A stretch of DNA of 33,840 bases. It comes from Candidatus Parabeggiatoa sp. nov. 3. Lineage in GTDB: Bacteria > Pseudomonadota > Gammaproteobacteria > Beggiatoales > Beggiatoaceae. The position numbers and the translations under genes are program-made. The notes below the pieces were generated by a model that saw nothing but the letters and a program-made list of their open reading frames with translations, searched no databases and was not told the DNA's origin. Positions 24,617 to 33,535 of this stretch are shown here, in pieces. Every line of letters begins with the position of its first letter. Position 1 is the first letter of the stretch. The stretch is taken from positions 1 through 33,840 of the forward strand of contig QNEL01000020.1 of the NCBI GenBank assembly GCA_003645185.1, read 5' to 3'.

Positions 24617-25237
24617 TCACAAGGCAAAGTACATTTTATGCCGTATAAAAGCCTGTTTATAATTAAATTCTTCAGTTTGAATACGGCCCATGTGTGGTTG
24701 ATTATCGTCAAGACGTGACTCAAGTATGATAGCAGCGTGATTGGGAATGTTGGTGAAACCAACAAATAAGTCAGAAAGGGTTATAGGAATCCTGCCTATT
24801 GTTTGAGAAGAAACCCCAATGATACCGTTAAATGTTTGAACCGGCAGTTCAGTCGAACCCGGTTCACCTTTAATTAAATCAGCTAAACGTAAATGTGCCC
24901 AACAATGGCGACTTTCTTTGCTTTCATCCGGGGTTTGGGAAGCATCATCAAATTGACCATTGATATCGCCATTGCCATTGCCATTCATAATGGTGGTGAT
25001 GTGTTCAGGGAAGAGTGTAAATTTTTTTGTTGCCAGTTTATCATCCCCTGGTAATGCTTTGTAACGATCTTGATAGGTATAAATCGCGGCCGATATGCCT
25101 TTGTAGTCATTCTCAAGTTGTTTAATTTTGGCGTTGAGAATAATTTCTCGTCCCTTGAGTACAGCAGCCAAAAGCATGCCGACAATCACCACCACTATGG
25201 CGATTTCTACCAGTGTAAACCCGGCTTGCCTGTTCAT
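24617..25237 (-). CDS. Prepilin-like protein 2 of a tandem trio
   Basis: 206 residues from ATG 25237, with GGAAG about 9 nt upstream; a start 15 bp earlier would add five residues before the leader. Leader MNRQAG followed by FTLVEIAIVVVIVGMLLAAV. The body has IYTYQDRYKALPGDD, HCWAHLRLADLI and IILESRLDD, and ends KMYFAL, all aligning with its neighbours. Same predicted fate: PilD processing and incorporation in a pilus or pseudopilus. The gap of about 256 bp to the next gene downstream means the three genes may be separately transcribed copies rather than a tight operon. Confidence 0.85.
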   Translation of the reverse strand: MNRQAGFTLVEIAIVVVIVGMLLAAVLKGREIILNAKIKQLENDYKGISAAIYTYQDRYKALPGDDKLATKKFTLFPEHITTIMNGNGNGDINGQFDDASQTPDESKESRHCWAHLRLADLIKGEPGSTELPVQTFNGIIGVSSQTIGRIPITLSDLFVGFTNIPNHAAIILESRLDDNQPHMGRIQTEEFNYKQAFIRHKMYFAL

Positions 25238-25382
25238 GATATTGACTTCCAATGGTCATTTAGTTTGTACTAAATCGGTAAAGTCAGGCAGGAGGGCGTT
25301 CAGGATTAGCTTAGCTTCTAAAACGAATGAACTCCTGTAGCGCCTACAACGAATGAATTGTTTAAATGTCTGCAACGCCCTT

Positions 25383-26018
25383 TTAAATAAGAGAAAAATA
25401 CAAGTTAATATCACCCGCGTCTTTGATATTACCCGTAATATAATCGGGGTTTGTTTTGTCAGTTTGAACACTCCCATCATTTGGGTTGCTATCGTCCGAA
25501 CGTGCTTCAATGATAATGGCAATCTTAACGGGAATCTTAGAAAATCCTATGTACGTTCCCATTTTCTTAGCGGTTTGATCACTCCTAATCTTATCTGTCT
25601 CGGAAGAAACACCTGTGATACCATTAAAAGCGTTAATAGGTTGATCAAGCGAGGAAGGCTCACCATCCACTAATCCGGCAGCACGCAGATGTAACCAAAA
25701 TATACGGCTTTCCACAGTATCTGAATCCGTATTATTAAACTCTCCCTCAATACCATTTTTACCATCACCCTTTGGAATTGTTGCCCCTGCTTCTGGAATA
25801 AATCTTTTGTCTGCTCGTGAATCATCCCCTGGTAACGCACGATAACGATCTTGATAGCTATAAATGGCAGCCGTGATGCCCGTAAAATCATTCTCAAGAT
25901 TTTTAATTTTGGCTTGAGTAATAATCTCTTGCCCTTTGAGTACACCACCCAAGAGTAACCCAATAATCACCATAACAATAGCGATTTCCACCAATGTAAA
26001 TCCAGCTTGCTTTTTCAT
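25383..26018 (-). CDS. Prepilin-like protein 3 of a tandem trio
   Basis: 211 residues from ATG 26018; GGAGG lies 7 nt upstream, which fixes this start over one 30 bp earlier. Leader MKKQAG then FTLVEIAIVMVIIGLLLGGV, followed by IYSYQDRYRALPGDD, IFWLHLRAAGLV, GFSKIPVKIAIIIEAR and INLYFSLI. The three proteins share the layout of an N-terminal helix, a YQ-x-RY-x-ALPGDD block and an IAIIIE-R-DD block near the end, so they came from gene duplication. It is the first of the three in transcription order and has the best ribosome site. Substrate or function of the filament is not evident. Confidence 0.85.
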   Translation of the reverse strand: MKKQAGFTLVEIAIVMVIIGLLLGGVLKGQEIITQAKIKNLENDFTGITAAIYSYQDRYRALPGDDSRADKRFIPEAGATIPKGDGKNGIEGEFNNTDSDTVESRIFWLHLRAAGLVDGEPSSLDQPINAFNGITGVSSETDKIRSDQTAKKMGTYIGFSKIPVKIAIIIEARSDDSNPNDGSVQTDKTNPDYITGNIKDAGDINLYFSLI

Positions 26019-26055
26019 TTGATTATCCTCCGTAATCAGCCTACCCAAACTCTTT

Positions 26056-26260
26056 TCAGTTATTAGTTATCAGTTCCACGCAAAAGTTTTTGTTTGCCTC
26101 AACTTTATTTCACATTTCACATTTCACGCGCTTTGTATAGCGAAGCGAACCGAAGGTCAGCGAAGCTAAACTTCAGCGTGAATCGAAGATCAGCGAAGCT
26201 AAATAAAGTTGCGCGCAACTTTTGCGTGAAATGTGAAATGTGGAAATCAGTTATCAACAT
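26056..26260. repeat. Palindromic cassette bounded by CAGTTCCACG / GTGGAAATCAG
   Basis: The same ends as the cassettes at 9247 and 20212. Inside are partial palindromes (AGCGAAGC, AAAGTTGCGCGCAACTTTTGCG) and two CAGCGAAGCTAAA tails. It separates the prepilin trio from the permease pair. Confidence 0.8.
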
Positions 26261-26300
26261 CGCCCTGTGGACAACACGTTGTCTACTTGACTCAATATCA

Positions 26301-27032
26301 TTAATTAGGTTGATGTATTTTACGCTTAGCTGATTTCTTTTCCAAGGCTAATAATTTGTCATTAAGAAATTTAATCTCGTTAGGATCGGTGAGTTGACCA
26401 CTTTTGAGCATACCACCAATCACTAAACGCGCTCGTTCCAATTCTCCCATCTCTTCCAAAATAAAAATCTGCATTTCTTGCGCCCAACGTGGCATCGAAG
26501 AATTGGCATGGGCCGCAATCGCTTGTGCATATTTTAGCGCCAAAGGTAAATCTTTTAATTGATGTTTAGCTAATACTGTGGCATGTGCTAACCACGGCCA
26601 CCGACGTTGTGGATCAATAAAAAATTGTTCATAAACAAATTCTAGCATTTTTCGTTGTTTATCGGGATCCTGCACAGTTGAATAAAGATGACTGGCCGCC
26701 AATAGTGGATATTGACTTTTCGGATCAAGCTGTAAAATCTGTTCTAACCATTGTTGCAAGGCCGTGTAATTTAATTTGTCATAAGAAATAAATTGCCCCG
26801 CTTGATTATCATACGCTTGTAGCCAGAGCATCAATATTTTGGCACTCACAACCCGATCACCCAAACTGACAAGACGAAGTAATGCCTGTTTAGGGGGCGG
26901 TGTCAATGCCTGTATCTCAGTACGTGGCTTTGGTAATTGATAATGCATGATGATTTGCAAGCCTAAAGCCAATATTAATAGGCCTATTACCTTTTTGGGC
27001 ACATCGCGATAAGAACGTTGGAGCGATATCAT
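26301..27032 (-). CDS. Membrane-anchored TPR-like partner of the permease
   Basis: 243 residues. A hydrophobic stretch near residues 14-31 (VIGLLILALGLQIIMHY) anchors the protein. The remainder is helical, with repeat-like pieces LLAASHLYSTVQDP, LAHATVLAKHQLKDLPLALK and ILEEMGELERARLVIGGML that look like TPR helices facing the periplasm. Its ATG overlaps the stop of the permease gene by 4 bp (ATGA), so the two are translationally coupled. I recognise no named family. A role as extracytoplasmic partner of the permease follows only from the coupling. Confidence 0.7.
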   Translation of the reverse strand: MISLQRSYRDVPKKVIGLLILALGLQIIMHYQLPKPRTEIQALTPPPKQALLRLVSLGDRVVSAKILMLWLQAYDNQAGQFISYDKLNYTALQQWLEQILQLDPKSQYPLLAASHLYSTVQDPDKQRKMLEFVYEQFFIDPQRRWPWLAHATVLAKHQLKDLPLALKYAQAIAAHANSSMPRWAQEMQIFILEEMGELERARLVIGGMLKSGQLTDPNEIKFLNDKLLALEKKSAKRKIHQPN

Positions 27033-27796
27033 AAATTTTTTCGATATAAATCAAATAAACTCATACCTATTAATAACATCACATAAATAATCGTTTGCAC
27101 AACAATCTCTAACACATTATCCAAATAACCAGTGTGGTAAACTAACCATTCTGATTGAGTAAAACGTTCTAAATTAGGTAACAACATAGCCAATAACTTA
27201 ATTAAAAGATTAATGAGTTGATCGACATACGATTGAGAAGCAGAAAGTGGCCCTTGTGCCATCAATTGCATCGCACTGATACTGCGTGCCAAGATATAAA
27301 ATCCTAATACCACACTGAAGGCTTGAACGGTTTGAGGAAAAGTCAATACACACAATAAACTCAGGGCTGTGATGATGAGCAATTCACAAAATAAGGATAA
27401 GGTCCATAATCCCACCTGTTGGTAAGGGATCTCGCCTAGCAAAGCGGCACCAAACAAAATGGCAGTCATGCAAGCCACTATTGCAAATCCACTGAATTTA
27501 CCCAAAAAATAATGGCTACGCTGCATGGGTAAAGATAACCACAAATAAATTGAGTGGTCATGAAATTCATGTACCATGCTCGCAATAACAAACAGGCTTA
27601 CCACGTACACGGCGCTTAAACGTAAAAATGCGGCTAACAAACTGCTTTGATAGGCCACAGTTTCAATAAGGGTAACCTGTTCCAAAAATAGGGTGAGGCC
27701 AAAACCAATAAGCAGCAATACGAGAATGACAGCAAAGAAACGAGTACGCAAAGCCTCTGTTGTCACTAAAGCGGCAAGGGTAAAAATTTGTCTCAT
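27029..27796 (-). CDS. ABC-2-type transporter permease
   Basis: 255 residues with six predicted membrane segments; ALRTRFFAVILVLLLIGFGL opens the first. SLFVIASMVHEFHDHSIYLW and LSLPMQRSHYFLGKFSGF match the cytoplasmic loop of ABC-2 permeases. The protein would form the membrane part of an exporter, but no ATP-binding subunit is adjacent; upstream lie 1.5 kb of repeats, so the ATPase must be elsewhere or lost. The start codon is embedded in a repeat: TGTGATAACTGATGAG, where the heptamer end provides the ATG. No Shine-Dalgarno is seen. It is the first gene of a two-gene operon. Confidence 0.8.
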   Translation of the reverse strand: MRQIFTLAALVTTEALRTRFFAVILVLLLIGFGLTLFLEQVTLIETVAYQSSLLAAFLRLSAVYVVSLFVIASMVHEFHDHSIYLWLSLPMQRSHYFLGKFSGFAIVACMTAILFGAALLGEIPYQQVGLWTLSLFCELLIITALSLLCVLTFPQTVQAFSVVLGFYILARSISAMQLMAQGPLSASQSYVDQLINLLIKLLAMLLPNLERFTQSEWLVYHTGYLDNVLEIVVQTIIYVMLLIGMSLFDLYRKNL

Positions 27797-28067
27797 CAGT
27801 TATCACATCACATCAATTATCAATTATCACATCACATCAACTATTAGACGGCATTTAATTTTTAATTATAGTTTGTTTGATAATCGGTTAGTTTTAGATA
27901 TCACTAAATATCAAAAATAGGAGGGTTTGAAAACGGATAATAAGACGGAATATAACATTTATTTGATAATCGGTTAGTTTTAGTTTAGAGATCACTCATT
28001 CTACAAAAATCACATTTAATATATCTCACACGTTCTGTAAGCTTGTTTTAGTTTCAAGTTTCAAAAT

Positions 28068-28137
28068 TAACTGAACAATGTGTTCTTAGCGCGAAGCGCT
28101 CACTATACTTGGCATCGTCATGCTTTTTTTTAATTTA
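28068..28137. repeat. 70-bp exact direct repeat, copy 1
   Basis: Identical to 28385-28454 by eye. It begins TAACTGAACAATG, contains a small hairpin AGCGCGAAGCGCT and ends with eight T then AATTTA. Confidence 0.85.
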
Positions 28138-28384
28138 TACTGCGCGCGGTTATAAATTTAAACTTTTATGTATTTCACGCTAAAGTTTACTTTAGCGTGA
28201 AATGGTGGGGTAGCAAAAAAAGTTTTGCACGCAAAACTTTTGGCGCGAAACGTGTTTTTGTTGCCCACCAAATCTATATTAAAAAAGTTTTTCACATTTC
28301 ACGCAAAAGTTGCAGGCAACTTTTGCGTGAAATACAGTTTTGCGCGCAAAACTTTTGCGTGAAAAGTTATGCCCATCTGCAGTA

Positions 28385-28454
28385 TAACTGAACAATGTGT
28401 TCTTAGCGCGAAGCGCTCACTATACTTGGCATCGTCATGCTTTTTTTTAATTTA
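28385..28454. repeat. 70-bp exact direct repeat, copy 2
   Basis: Second copy of the unit at 28068, 317 bp away. The exact identity suggests a recent duplication or gene conversion. Confidence 0.85.
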
Positions 28455-29379
28455 ACAGTCTAAAGCTTTAGTTGGCTGTTGGCTGTCAAATTTAAAATTT
28501 CACGCGCTTTGTTTCGCTTCGCGAAACTTTAGCGTGAAAAAGACGATGCTATAGACGTTCAGAAAAATAATTTCACAATTTCACATAATAACCCCTTTTG
28601 AAATTATTTACCTGAAGGGGGCAGCGATAAATCGTGCCATGCTTTTCAGGCAAAAGTTTTGCGCGCAAAACTTTTGCCTGAAAATCAGTTTATAAGTTGC
28701 CCAAGTTGCCCAAGAAAATTGTTTTTCACGCTAAAGTTTTTGCGCGCAAAAACTTTATTTCACGCTAAAGTTTCGCTTCGCGAAACTTTAGCGTGAAATC
28801 GTGAAATTGTTAATTGTTAATTGTTTTTCACGCAAAAGTTTTGCGCGCAAAAACTTTATTTCACGCTAAAGTTTCGCGAAGCGAAACTTTAGCGTGAAAT
28901 CGTGAAATTGTTAATGATTTGAAATCAATCTTGATACAATAAATAAGCTGACAAAACAACTTACAAAAATGTGAACTTATGAACTTTTGAACAAAACTAT
29001 ATTTCACGCAAAAGTTTCGCGTAGCGAAACTTTTGCGTGAAATTCACATTTAGCTTCGCTAAATACAGTTTTGCGCGCAAAACTTTTGCGTGAGCCTTCG
29101 GTGCGCGAAGCTAAATAATGAACATTTCACGCTAAAGTTTCGCGAAGCGAAACTTTAGCGTGAAACACTGTTCACGCCAGTTTTGAGTTTTACTGGTATT
29201 AAAATCTATAAGTATATAATACTGTTTTGAAAACTGATGTGATCATTGATATATCACTTCCTTTATTCCACCTCAACAATTATCAGATCACATCAACTCT
29301 CATAATTAAGATGGCATCTAACTCTAGTTTGTTTGATAATTTGATAATTGAACATTGATAATTGATTATTGAAAAAAAT

Positions 29380-31101
29380 ATGTTTCATCACGCAACGTAC
29401 TTTATTCCACCTCAACATGAACATCGTTTACTGGGTTTAGTATTAATCACTTGGCTTATAGCATTAAGCTGGGATTTTTCAACTTTACCCTTTGACTTTT
29501 TATTATTGCGTCTTGTGTTGCTCATTCATTTTGGGTTATTTGTCTTGTGGCAACCTTTTTGGAATCGGCTAGATACACACCGTTTCAGACATATCGTATT
29601 ACTTAGCCTCATCATCATTTCCATCGGTGTTTTTCCCATTATGGAATTGATGACGCTTTGGCAAATCATCTTGCTTGCTTTAATGGGTGGACGCGATTTA
29701 GTTAAACCCATTGATAAAATGGTCAATATCGCAGCCATTGTCTTTTTGAGTTTGACGCTATTGACTATCAATCTACCTCAATTGTTTGTGATCAATGAAT
29801 TGGCACTGCTCTATCAATTTGCACCTGAGAGTCTGTTACTACTCAAATATGGGCTATTATTGGTGCCGCTCACCTTTTTATTGATTCCCACCGATGAATA
29901 CCGTGAATATCGATATTATATTGATTTTTTTCATGGATTAACGGTTTCAATGCTGATTATTATCATGGCCTTAGGCAGTTTAGTCATCCACTTGTCGGCT
30001 AACGTCATCATACCGCTGGCCATCTTTCAAATGTCTTTAGCCATAGCCCTTTTTATCTTGACAATCAGTTGGTTATGGATCGTCTTTGCCGGAGAACAAG
30101 GTGTGGTTCCCTTGTGGACACGGCATTTGCACCTTATGGGTAGCGCCTTTGAACAATGGTTAGAACATCTTGCCCAGCCAAGTAATTATAAAAATTTAAT
30201 GCCGCAAGAATTTTTACGTGCCGGCTTTGAACAACTGATGACTTTACCTTGGATAGCAGGTATCGCGTGGCATTCTCTCTATAGTGAAGAACTATTAGGC
30301 CATGAAGACAAACATCAAGTCGTCATCATGGTACAATCCACGGAAGTCACCGTTTATTCACATTATCGTATCAACAGCAGCCATTATTTTCAGATCAGAA
30401 TATTAATACAACTGCTAGAACATTTTCATCAAGCCAAACGTCGTGAAGCCGCTTTCGCTCAGCAAGCGCACTTACAAGCCATTCACGAAACAGGTGCCAA
30501 ATTAACCCATGACATTAAAAACTTGTTACAATCTTTACATGCCATTACCTCGGCAATAGAAATCTATCCCCCCACAAAATTTGACACAACCCAAAAATTG
30601 TTGCAAGGGCAATTACCCCATCTAACCCAGCGTTTAAAACGCACTTTAGATAAATTACAAAAACCGGCAGAATTTTCCTACTCCAATGTGCCCGTCAGTC
30701 TCTGGTGGAGCAATCTGAAGGCCCGTTATCGCAAAAGTCACATTGATTTTTACGATCAAATGGATACCGACAATGTTCTCATCCCAGAAGACTTATTTGA
30801 TAACGTCGCCGAAAACCTTTTACAAAACACACTACAGAAACGTAAGCGTGAACCTGAACTACAGATTGAAATGTCATTGTATATCAATCAACGTAATTTA
30901 AAATTCACAGTATGCGATGATGGTAGCCCAATATCCGATGACATTTTTAACAACCTTTTCAACCAACCCGTTTCTTCTCGTGACGGATTTGGCATTGGCC
31001 TTTATCATGTTGTCAAACATCTCGCCCAGACAGGGTATCGCCTGAACGTGATTTCAAATGTTGAAGGTCAAGTGTGTTTTGAATTGTCAAGTAGCGAATA
31101 A
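29380..31101 (+). CDS. Membrane sensor histidine kinase (conservon CvnA position)
   Basis: 573 residues from ATG 29380; a TTG 18 bp earlier is possible, and neither has a clear ribosome site. Residues ~20-230 hold about seven to eight hydrophobic segments, followed by a ~120-residue linker. The kinase core has a His in KLTHDIKNLLQSL (His377), an N-box ENLLQN (Asn479), a G1 box CDDGSPISDD (512-521) and a G2 box GFGIGLYHVVKHL. It would autophosphorylate on His377 in response to a membrane or intracellular signal. No classical response regulator follows; instead a Roadblock protein, a pseudo-receiver protein and a GTPase do, so the output may be the GTPase cycle. It opens a four-gene plus-strand run. 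Confidence 0.8.
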   Translation: MFHHATYFIPPQHEHRLLGLVLITWLIALSWDFSTLPFDFLLLRLVLLIHFGLFVLWQPFWNRLDTHRFRHIVLLSLIIISIGVFPIMELMTLWQIILLALMGGRDLVKPIDKMVNIAAIVFLSLTLLTINLPQLFVINELALLYQFAPESLLLLKYGLLLVPLTFLLIPTDEYREYRYYIDFFHGLTVSMLIIIMALGSLVIHLSANVIIPLAIFQMSLAIALFILTISWLWIVFAGEQGVVPLWTRHLHLMGSAFEQWLEHLAQPSNYKNLMPQEFLRAGFEQLMTLPWIAGIAWHSLYSEELLGHEDKHQVVIMVQSTEVTVYSHYRINSSHYFQIRILIQLLEHFHQAKRREAAFAQQAHLQAIHETGAKLTHDIKNLLQSLHAITSAIEIYPPTKFDTTQKLLQGQLPHLTQRLKRTLDKLQKPAEFSYSNVPVSLWWSNLKARYRKSHIDFYDQMDTDNVLIPEDLFDNVAENLLQNTLQKRKREPELQIEMSLYINQRNLKFTVCDDGSPISDDIFNNLFNQPVSSRDGFGIGLYHVVKHLAQTGYRLNVISNVEGQVCFELSSSE

Positions 31102-31135
31102 AAAGGCAACGCCAAAATAATTAATAGACAACATA

Positions 31136-31162
31136 AGGGGCAGTCGCAAAGGATTGCCCCTA
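31136..31162. repeat. GGGGCA / TGCCCC hairpin repeat
   Basis: AGGGGCA and TGCCCCT arms with a 12-nt loop lie between the kinase and Roadblock genes. Similar GGGGCAAT / TGCCCCTA pieces occur near 9417, 12900 and 22490. It could attenuate read-through but has no T-run. Confidence 0.6.
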
Positions 31163-31260
31163 CATGCCACCTCTTGATCGTTAATGGCATTGAGCGCGCA
31201 AAAACGTGTCGCAAAGAACTGATAACTTACAACTGATAATTGGTAAAGGAGTTTTACAAA

Positions 31261-31623
31261 ATGCGTGAAGAAATGCTTAAATCTATTCTGGATGAACTCA
31301 AGGGTAGCTCAAAAGATATACAAGCCGCAGCCGCCATTTCCACTGATGGACTCGTCATGTACTCTATTCTCTCCAATGATATGGATGAAGATCGCATGGG
31401 TGCCATGGCGGCCGCCATGCTTTCTTTAGGTGAACGCATTTCAGACGAATTAGGACGGGGCAATTTGGAACAAGTCTTAATTAAAGGCGAACAAGGCTAC
31501 GTCTTGATGACTCATGCCGGGCCTGATACCGTTGTTTGTGTCGTCACCCAATCTGCCGCCAAACTTGGCTTGGTTTTCTTGGATATTAAACGTGCAGCTG
31601 AATCGATCAGTAAAATCATCTAA
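31261..31623 (+). CDS. Roadblock/LC7-domain protein (MglB/CvnB-like)
   Basis: 120 residues; AAAGGAG at 31245-31251 is 9 nt before the ATG and rejects a longer upstream start. Single Roadblock/LC7 domain: AAAISTDGLVMYSIL, DRMGAMAAAMLSLGERI, VLIKGEQGYVLMTHAG and VVTQSAAKLGLVFLDIKRAA. In bacteria such proteins dimerise and act on a Ras-like GTPase, as MglB does on MglA and CvnB with CvnD in Streptomyces conservons. The GTPase encoded 1.3 kb downstream is the obvious partner. It has the best ribosome site of the four-gene set, so it may be made in excess. Confidence 0.9.
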   Translation: MREEMLKSILDELKGSSKDIQAAAAISTDGLVMYSILSNDMDEDRMGAMAAAMLSLGERISDELGRGNLEQVLIKGEQGYVLMTHAGPDTVVCVVTQSAAKLGLVFLDIKRAAESISKII

Positions 31624-31693
31624 TTCCAGCGTGTCAAAGGCGGTCACAACACGCCGACCGCCAATCACTCAAGCCAACCTCAACTGCTGAAAA

Positions 31694-32845
31694 ATGATGA
31701 AAAGCAATAAACCCATACCCTTTGCCGCTATTGGCATGGAGAAAAAAACACTGAAAATTCTTGAAATGGTGTTTAATGGTCCCGGTAAAGGCGATTATAT
31801 TCTTGTTGAAACACTTAAAGAGGCCCAAGCTTGTATTTTTGACTTAGACGGTTTAAACGGCATGAACTTATGGAAAGACTATCGCAATCAAAATCAGCAC
31901 CTGCCAACCCTTATCTTCTCACTCAATGACAAAGATATTGCTGGCACCGTTTATGTCAAAAAACCCATTGAAGTTGAAAAACTCCTAAAAGCCCTCAGTA
32001 AAATAAAACGATTATTAAAAGAACAATCACTTGAAAAAACGCTTCAAGCGGTTTCTGCCAAATCGGGGGCTGCTGAACGACAAGCACCCCGCAATGCTCA
32101 ATTAGCAACCGATATGGCCATAGAAAAGGAAGAAGAGGCAGTACATCAGTTTTGCGGCTATACTCAAGATATTAACCCCAATAACCCAGAAGAAATTAAA
32201 AAGATTTATTACGATTCCAGTCAATATCTACAAGGTTTTTTTGAAAAAGCCTTTGTGATTGCTCAGCAATTAGATAGCGGCGGCATTTTGATTGAAGGCT
32301 TATATAGCACAATGATATTGCTACAAAACCAAAATATCATACTCTGTGGTAACGAATTTCGTAACCATCAATTACGCACCATGGCCTTGTTACCCATATC
32401 AAAAAGTCATCTACGTATAGTCACCTTAAGTGAAACAGAAGTGGCAGAGCATAAAAGGACAGAACACTTAGTCGCTCGACCTTTAGATGAGTTTTTATGG
32501 CGAGTTGCCCTGTGGACATCAAGGGGACGTCTCGCGAAAGGAACCGATCTCTCTAAGAAAATCGTCTTATTACATTGGCCTAATTTTACCCGTTTAGTCG
32601 TCACCCCCTATGCTTTAAGAATTTCCGCCCTCTGGACAACACAACCCCATTCATTACTAGAAACGGTTAAAATATTAAATATTCCACAGCGTTATGTCTT
32701 CGCCTTCTTCAATGCAGCCAGTGCAATCCAATTAGCCTTTGTGGATCGACGAACTTCGCCGCGCCATTCACAAAACACCCCATCCACCAATAACAAGCAC
32801 GGTTTATTTCAACGACTTTTAGCGCGATTACGCCTTCAGGAATAA
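31694..32845 (+). CDS. Pseudo-receiver plus uncharacterised domain protein (CvnC position)
   Basis: 383 residues. The first ~110 residues have the outline of a response-regulator receiver: a strand ending in Asp (ACIFDLDG, Asp50/Asp52), LPTLIFS, then VYVKKPIEVEKLLKAL with the conserved Lys-Pro (90-91). The acidic pair normally found after the first strand is missing, so phosphorylation is doubtful. A charged linker leads to a C-terminal domain of ~220 residues with LDSGGILIEGLYSTMILLQ, LWRVALWTSRGRLAKG, VLLHWPNFTRLVVTPYALR and ISALWTT. I recognise no named family for it, though the string WPN-x-TRL recalls proteins found next to MglA-like GTPases. It sits between the Roadblock and GTPase genes, so it may link kinase and GTPase. 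Confidence 0.75.
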   Translation: MMKSNKPIPFAAIGMEKKTLKILEMVFNGPGKGDYILVETLKEAQACIFDLDGLNGMNLWKDYRNQNQHLPTLIFSLNDKDIAGTVYVKKPIEVEKLLKALSKIKRLLKEQSLEKTLQAVSAKSGAAERQAPRNAQLATDMAIEKEEEAVHQFCGYTQDINPNNPEEIKKIYYDSSQYLQGFFEKAFVIAQQLDSGGILIEGLYSTMILLQNQNIILCGNEFRNHQLRTMALLPISKSHLRIVTLSETEVAEHKRTEHLVARPLDEFLWRVALWTSRGRLAKGTDLSKKIVLLHWPNFTRLVVTPYALRISALWTTQPHSLLETVKILNIPQRYVFAFFNAASAIQLAFVDRRTSPRHSQNTPSTNNKHGLFQRLLARLRLQE

Positions 32846-32962
32846 ACTCACTTGAAATGAATATCATCAATCGGCTAGGGCAAAGGATTACCCTACGTTC
32901 ATCAAAAGGACAACGCCCTGAAATTTTCTGAAAATCGCGTTATTAAATCCGTTATACATGAT

Positions 32963-33502
32963 ATGAGCAGTTATAAACTTATTTTTACAGGGCCCTCAGG
33001 TGCCGGTAAAACAACCGCAATTTCCGTTTTAAGTGACACACCCGTCGTCAAAACCGAAGCCAAAACGACAAAACGTTTACCTACCCATAGAAACAAACAA
33101 ACGATTACAGTCGGCCTAGATTACGGCATAATCAACTTAAAAAACAAAGATAAAATTTATCTATACGGCACCCCAGGACAAGAACGCTTTGATTTTATGT
33201 GGGATATTATTACCGAAGGGGGACTTGGACTCGTTTTACTGATAGATAATGCACGCACTGATCCAATAGAAGATATGCGTTTTTTTCTCAAAGCCTTTGC
33301 CGACTTCATTCAAAAAACAAAAATCGTCATTGGTGTCACCCGCATGGATATCAGTCCCACTCCCAGGATTGCCGACTACCATCAAGCCTTACGTGCTTAC
33401 AATCTGAATCCGCCCCTATTTGATGTTGATGCGCGTCGTAAAAAAGAGGTTTCATTACTCTTGCAAGCTTTATTATACTCTCTTGATCCCAGCTTGAATT
33501 AA
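32963..33502 (+). CDS. Small Ras-like GTPase (CvnD/MglA-related)
   Basis: 179 residues, a single P-loop GTPase domain. G1 is GPSGAGKT (10-17), a switch I candidate is TITVGLDYG (47-55), G3 is GTPGQERFDFMWD (69-81), G4 is VTRMD (125-129, Arg in place of the usual Lys of TKxD) and G5 is probably DVDAR. The GTPGQ-R-x-FMWD block, with Thr-Pro in place of the Ras D-T-A, is the form I recall in Streptomyces CvnD and related bacterial GTPases. As the last gene of the kinase/Roadblock/pseudo-receiver run it is the likely output switch. It would be cytoplasmic, recruited to the membrane by partners. No Shine-Dalgarno is evident. Confidence 0.85.
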   Translation: MSSYKLIFTGPSGAGKTTAISVLSDTPVVKTEAKTTKRLPTHRNKQTITVGLDYGIINLKNKDKIYLYGTPGQERFDFMWDIITEGGLGLVLLIDNARTDPIEDMRFFLKAFADFIQKTKIVIGVTRMDISPTPRIADYHQALRAYNLNPPLFDVDARRKKEVSLLLQALLYSLDPSLN

Positions 33503-33535
33503 ATAACTTCTTCTTCAGGAGTGTTTTGAATTAGC

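Larger units (their letters stand above)
27797..29240. repeat. 1.4-kb array of palindromic repeats
   Basis: No gene is seen. The left part has TGATAATTGATGTGATGT-like repeats. From 28165 to 29165 at least eight long palindromes occur: CACGCTAAAGTTTCGC-type at about 28770, 28865, 29130; CACGCAAAAGTT-type at about 28303 and 29010; GTTTTGCGCGCAAAAC-type at about 28335, 28655, 28735, 28830, 29065. Cores are exchanged between arms, as if modules had been shuffled. GTTGCCCA and GGTGGG motifs are interspersed. Confidence 0.85.
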
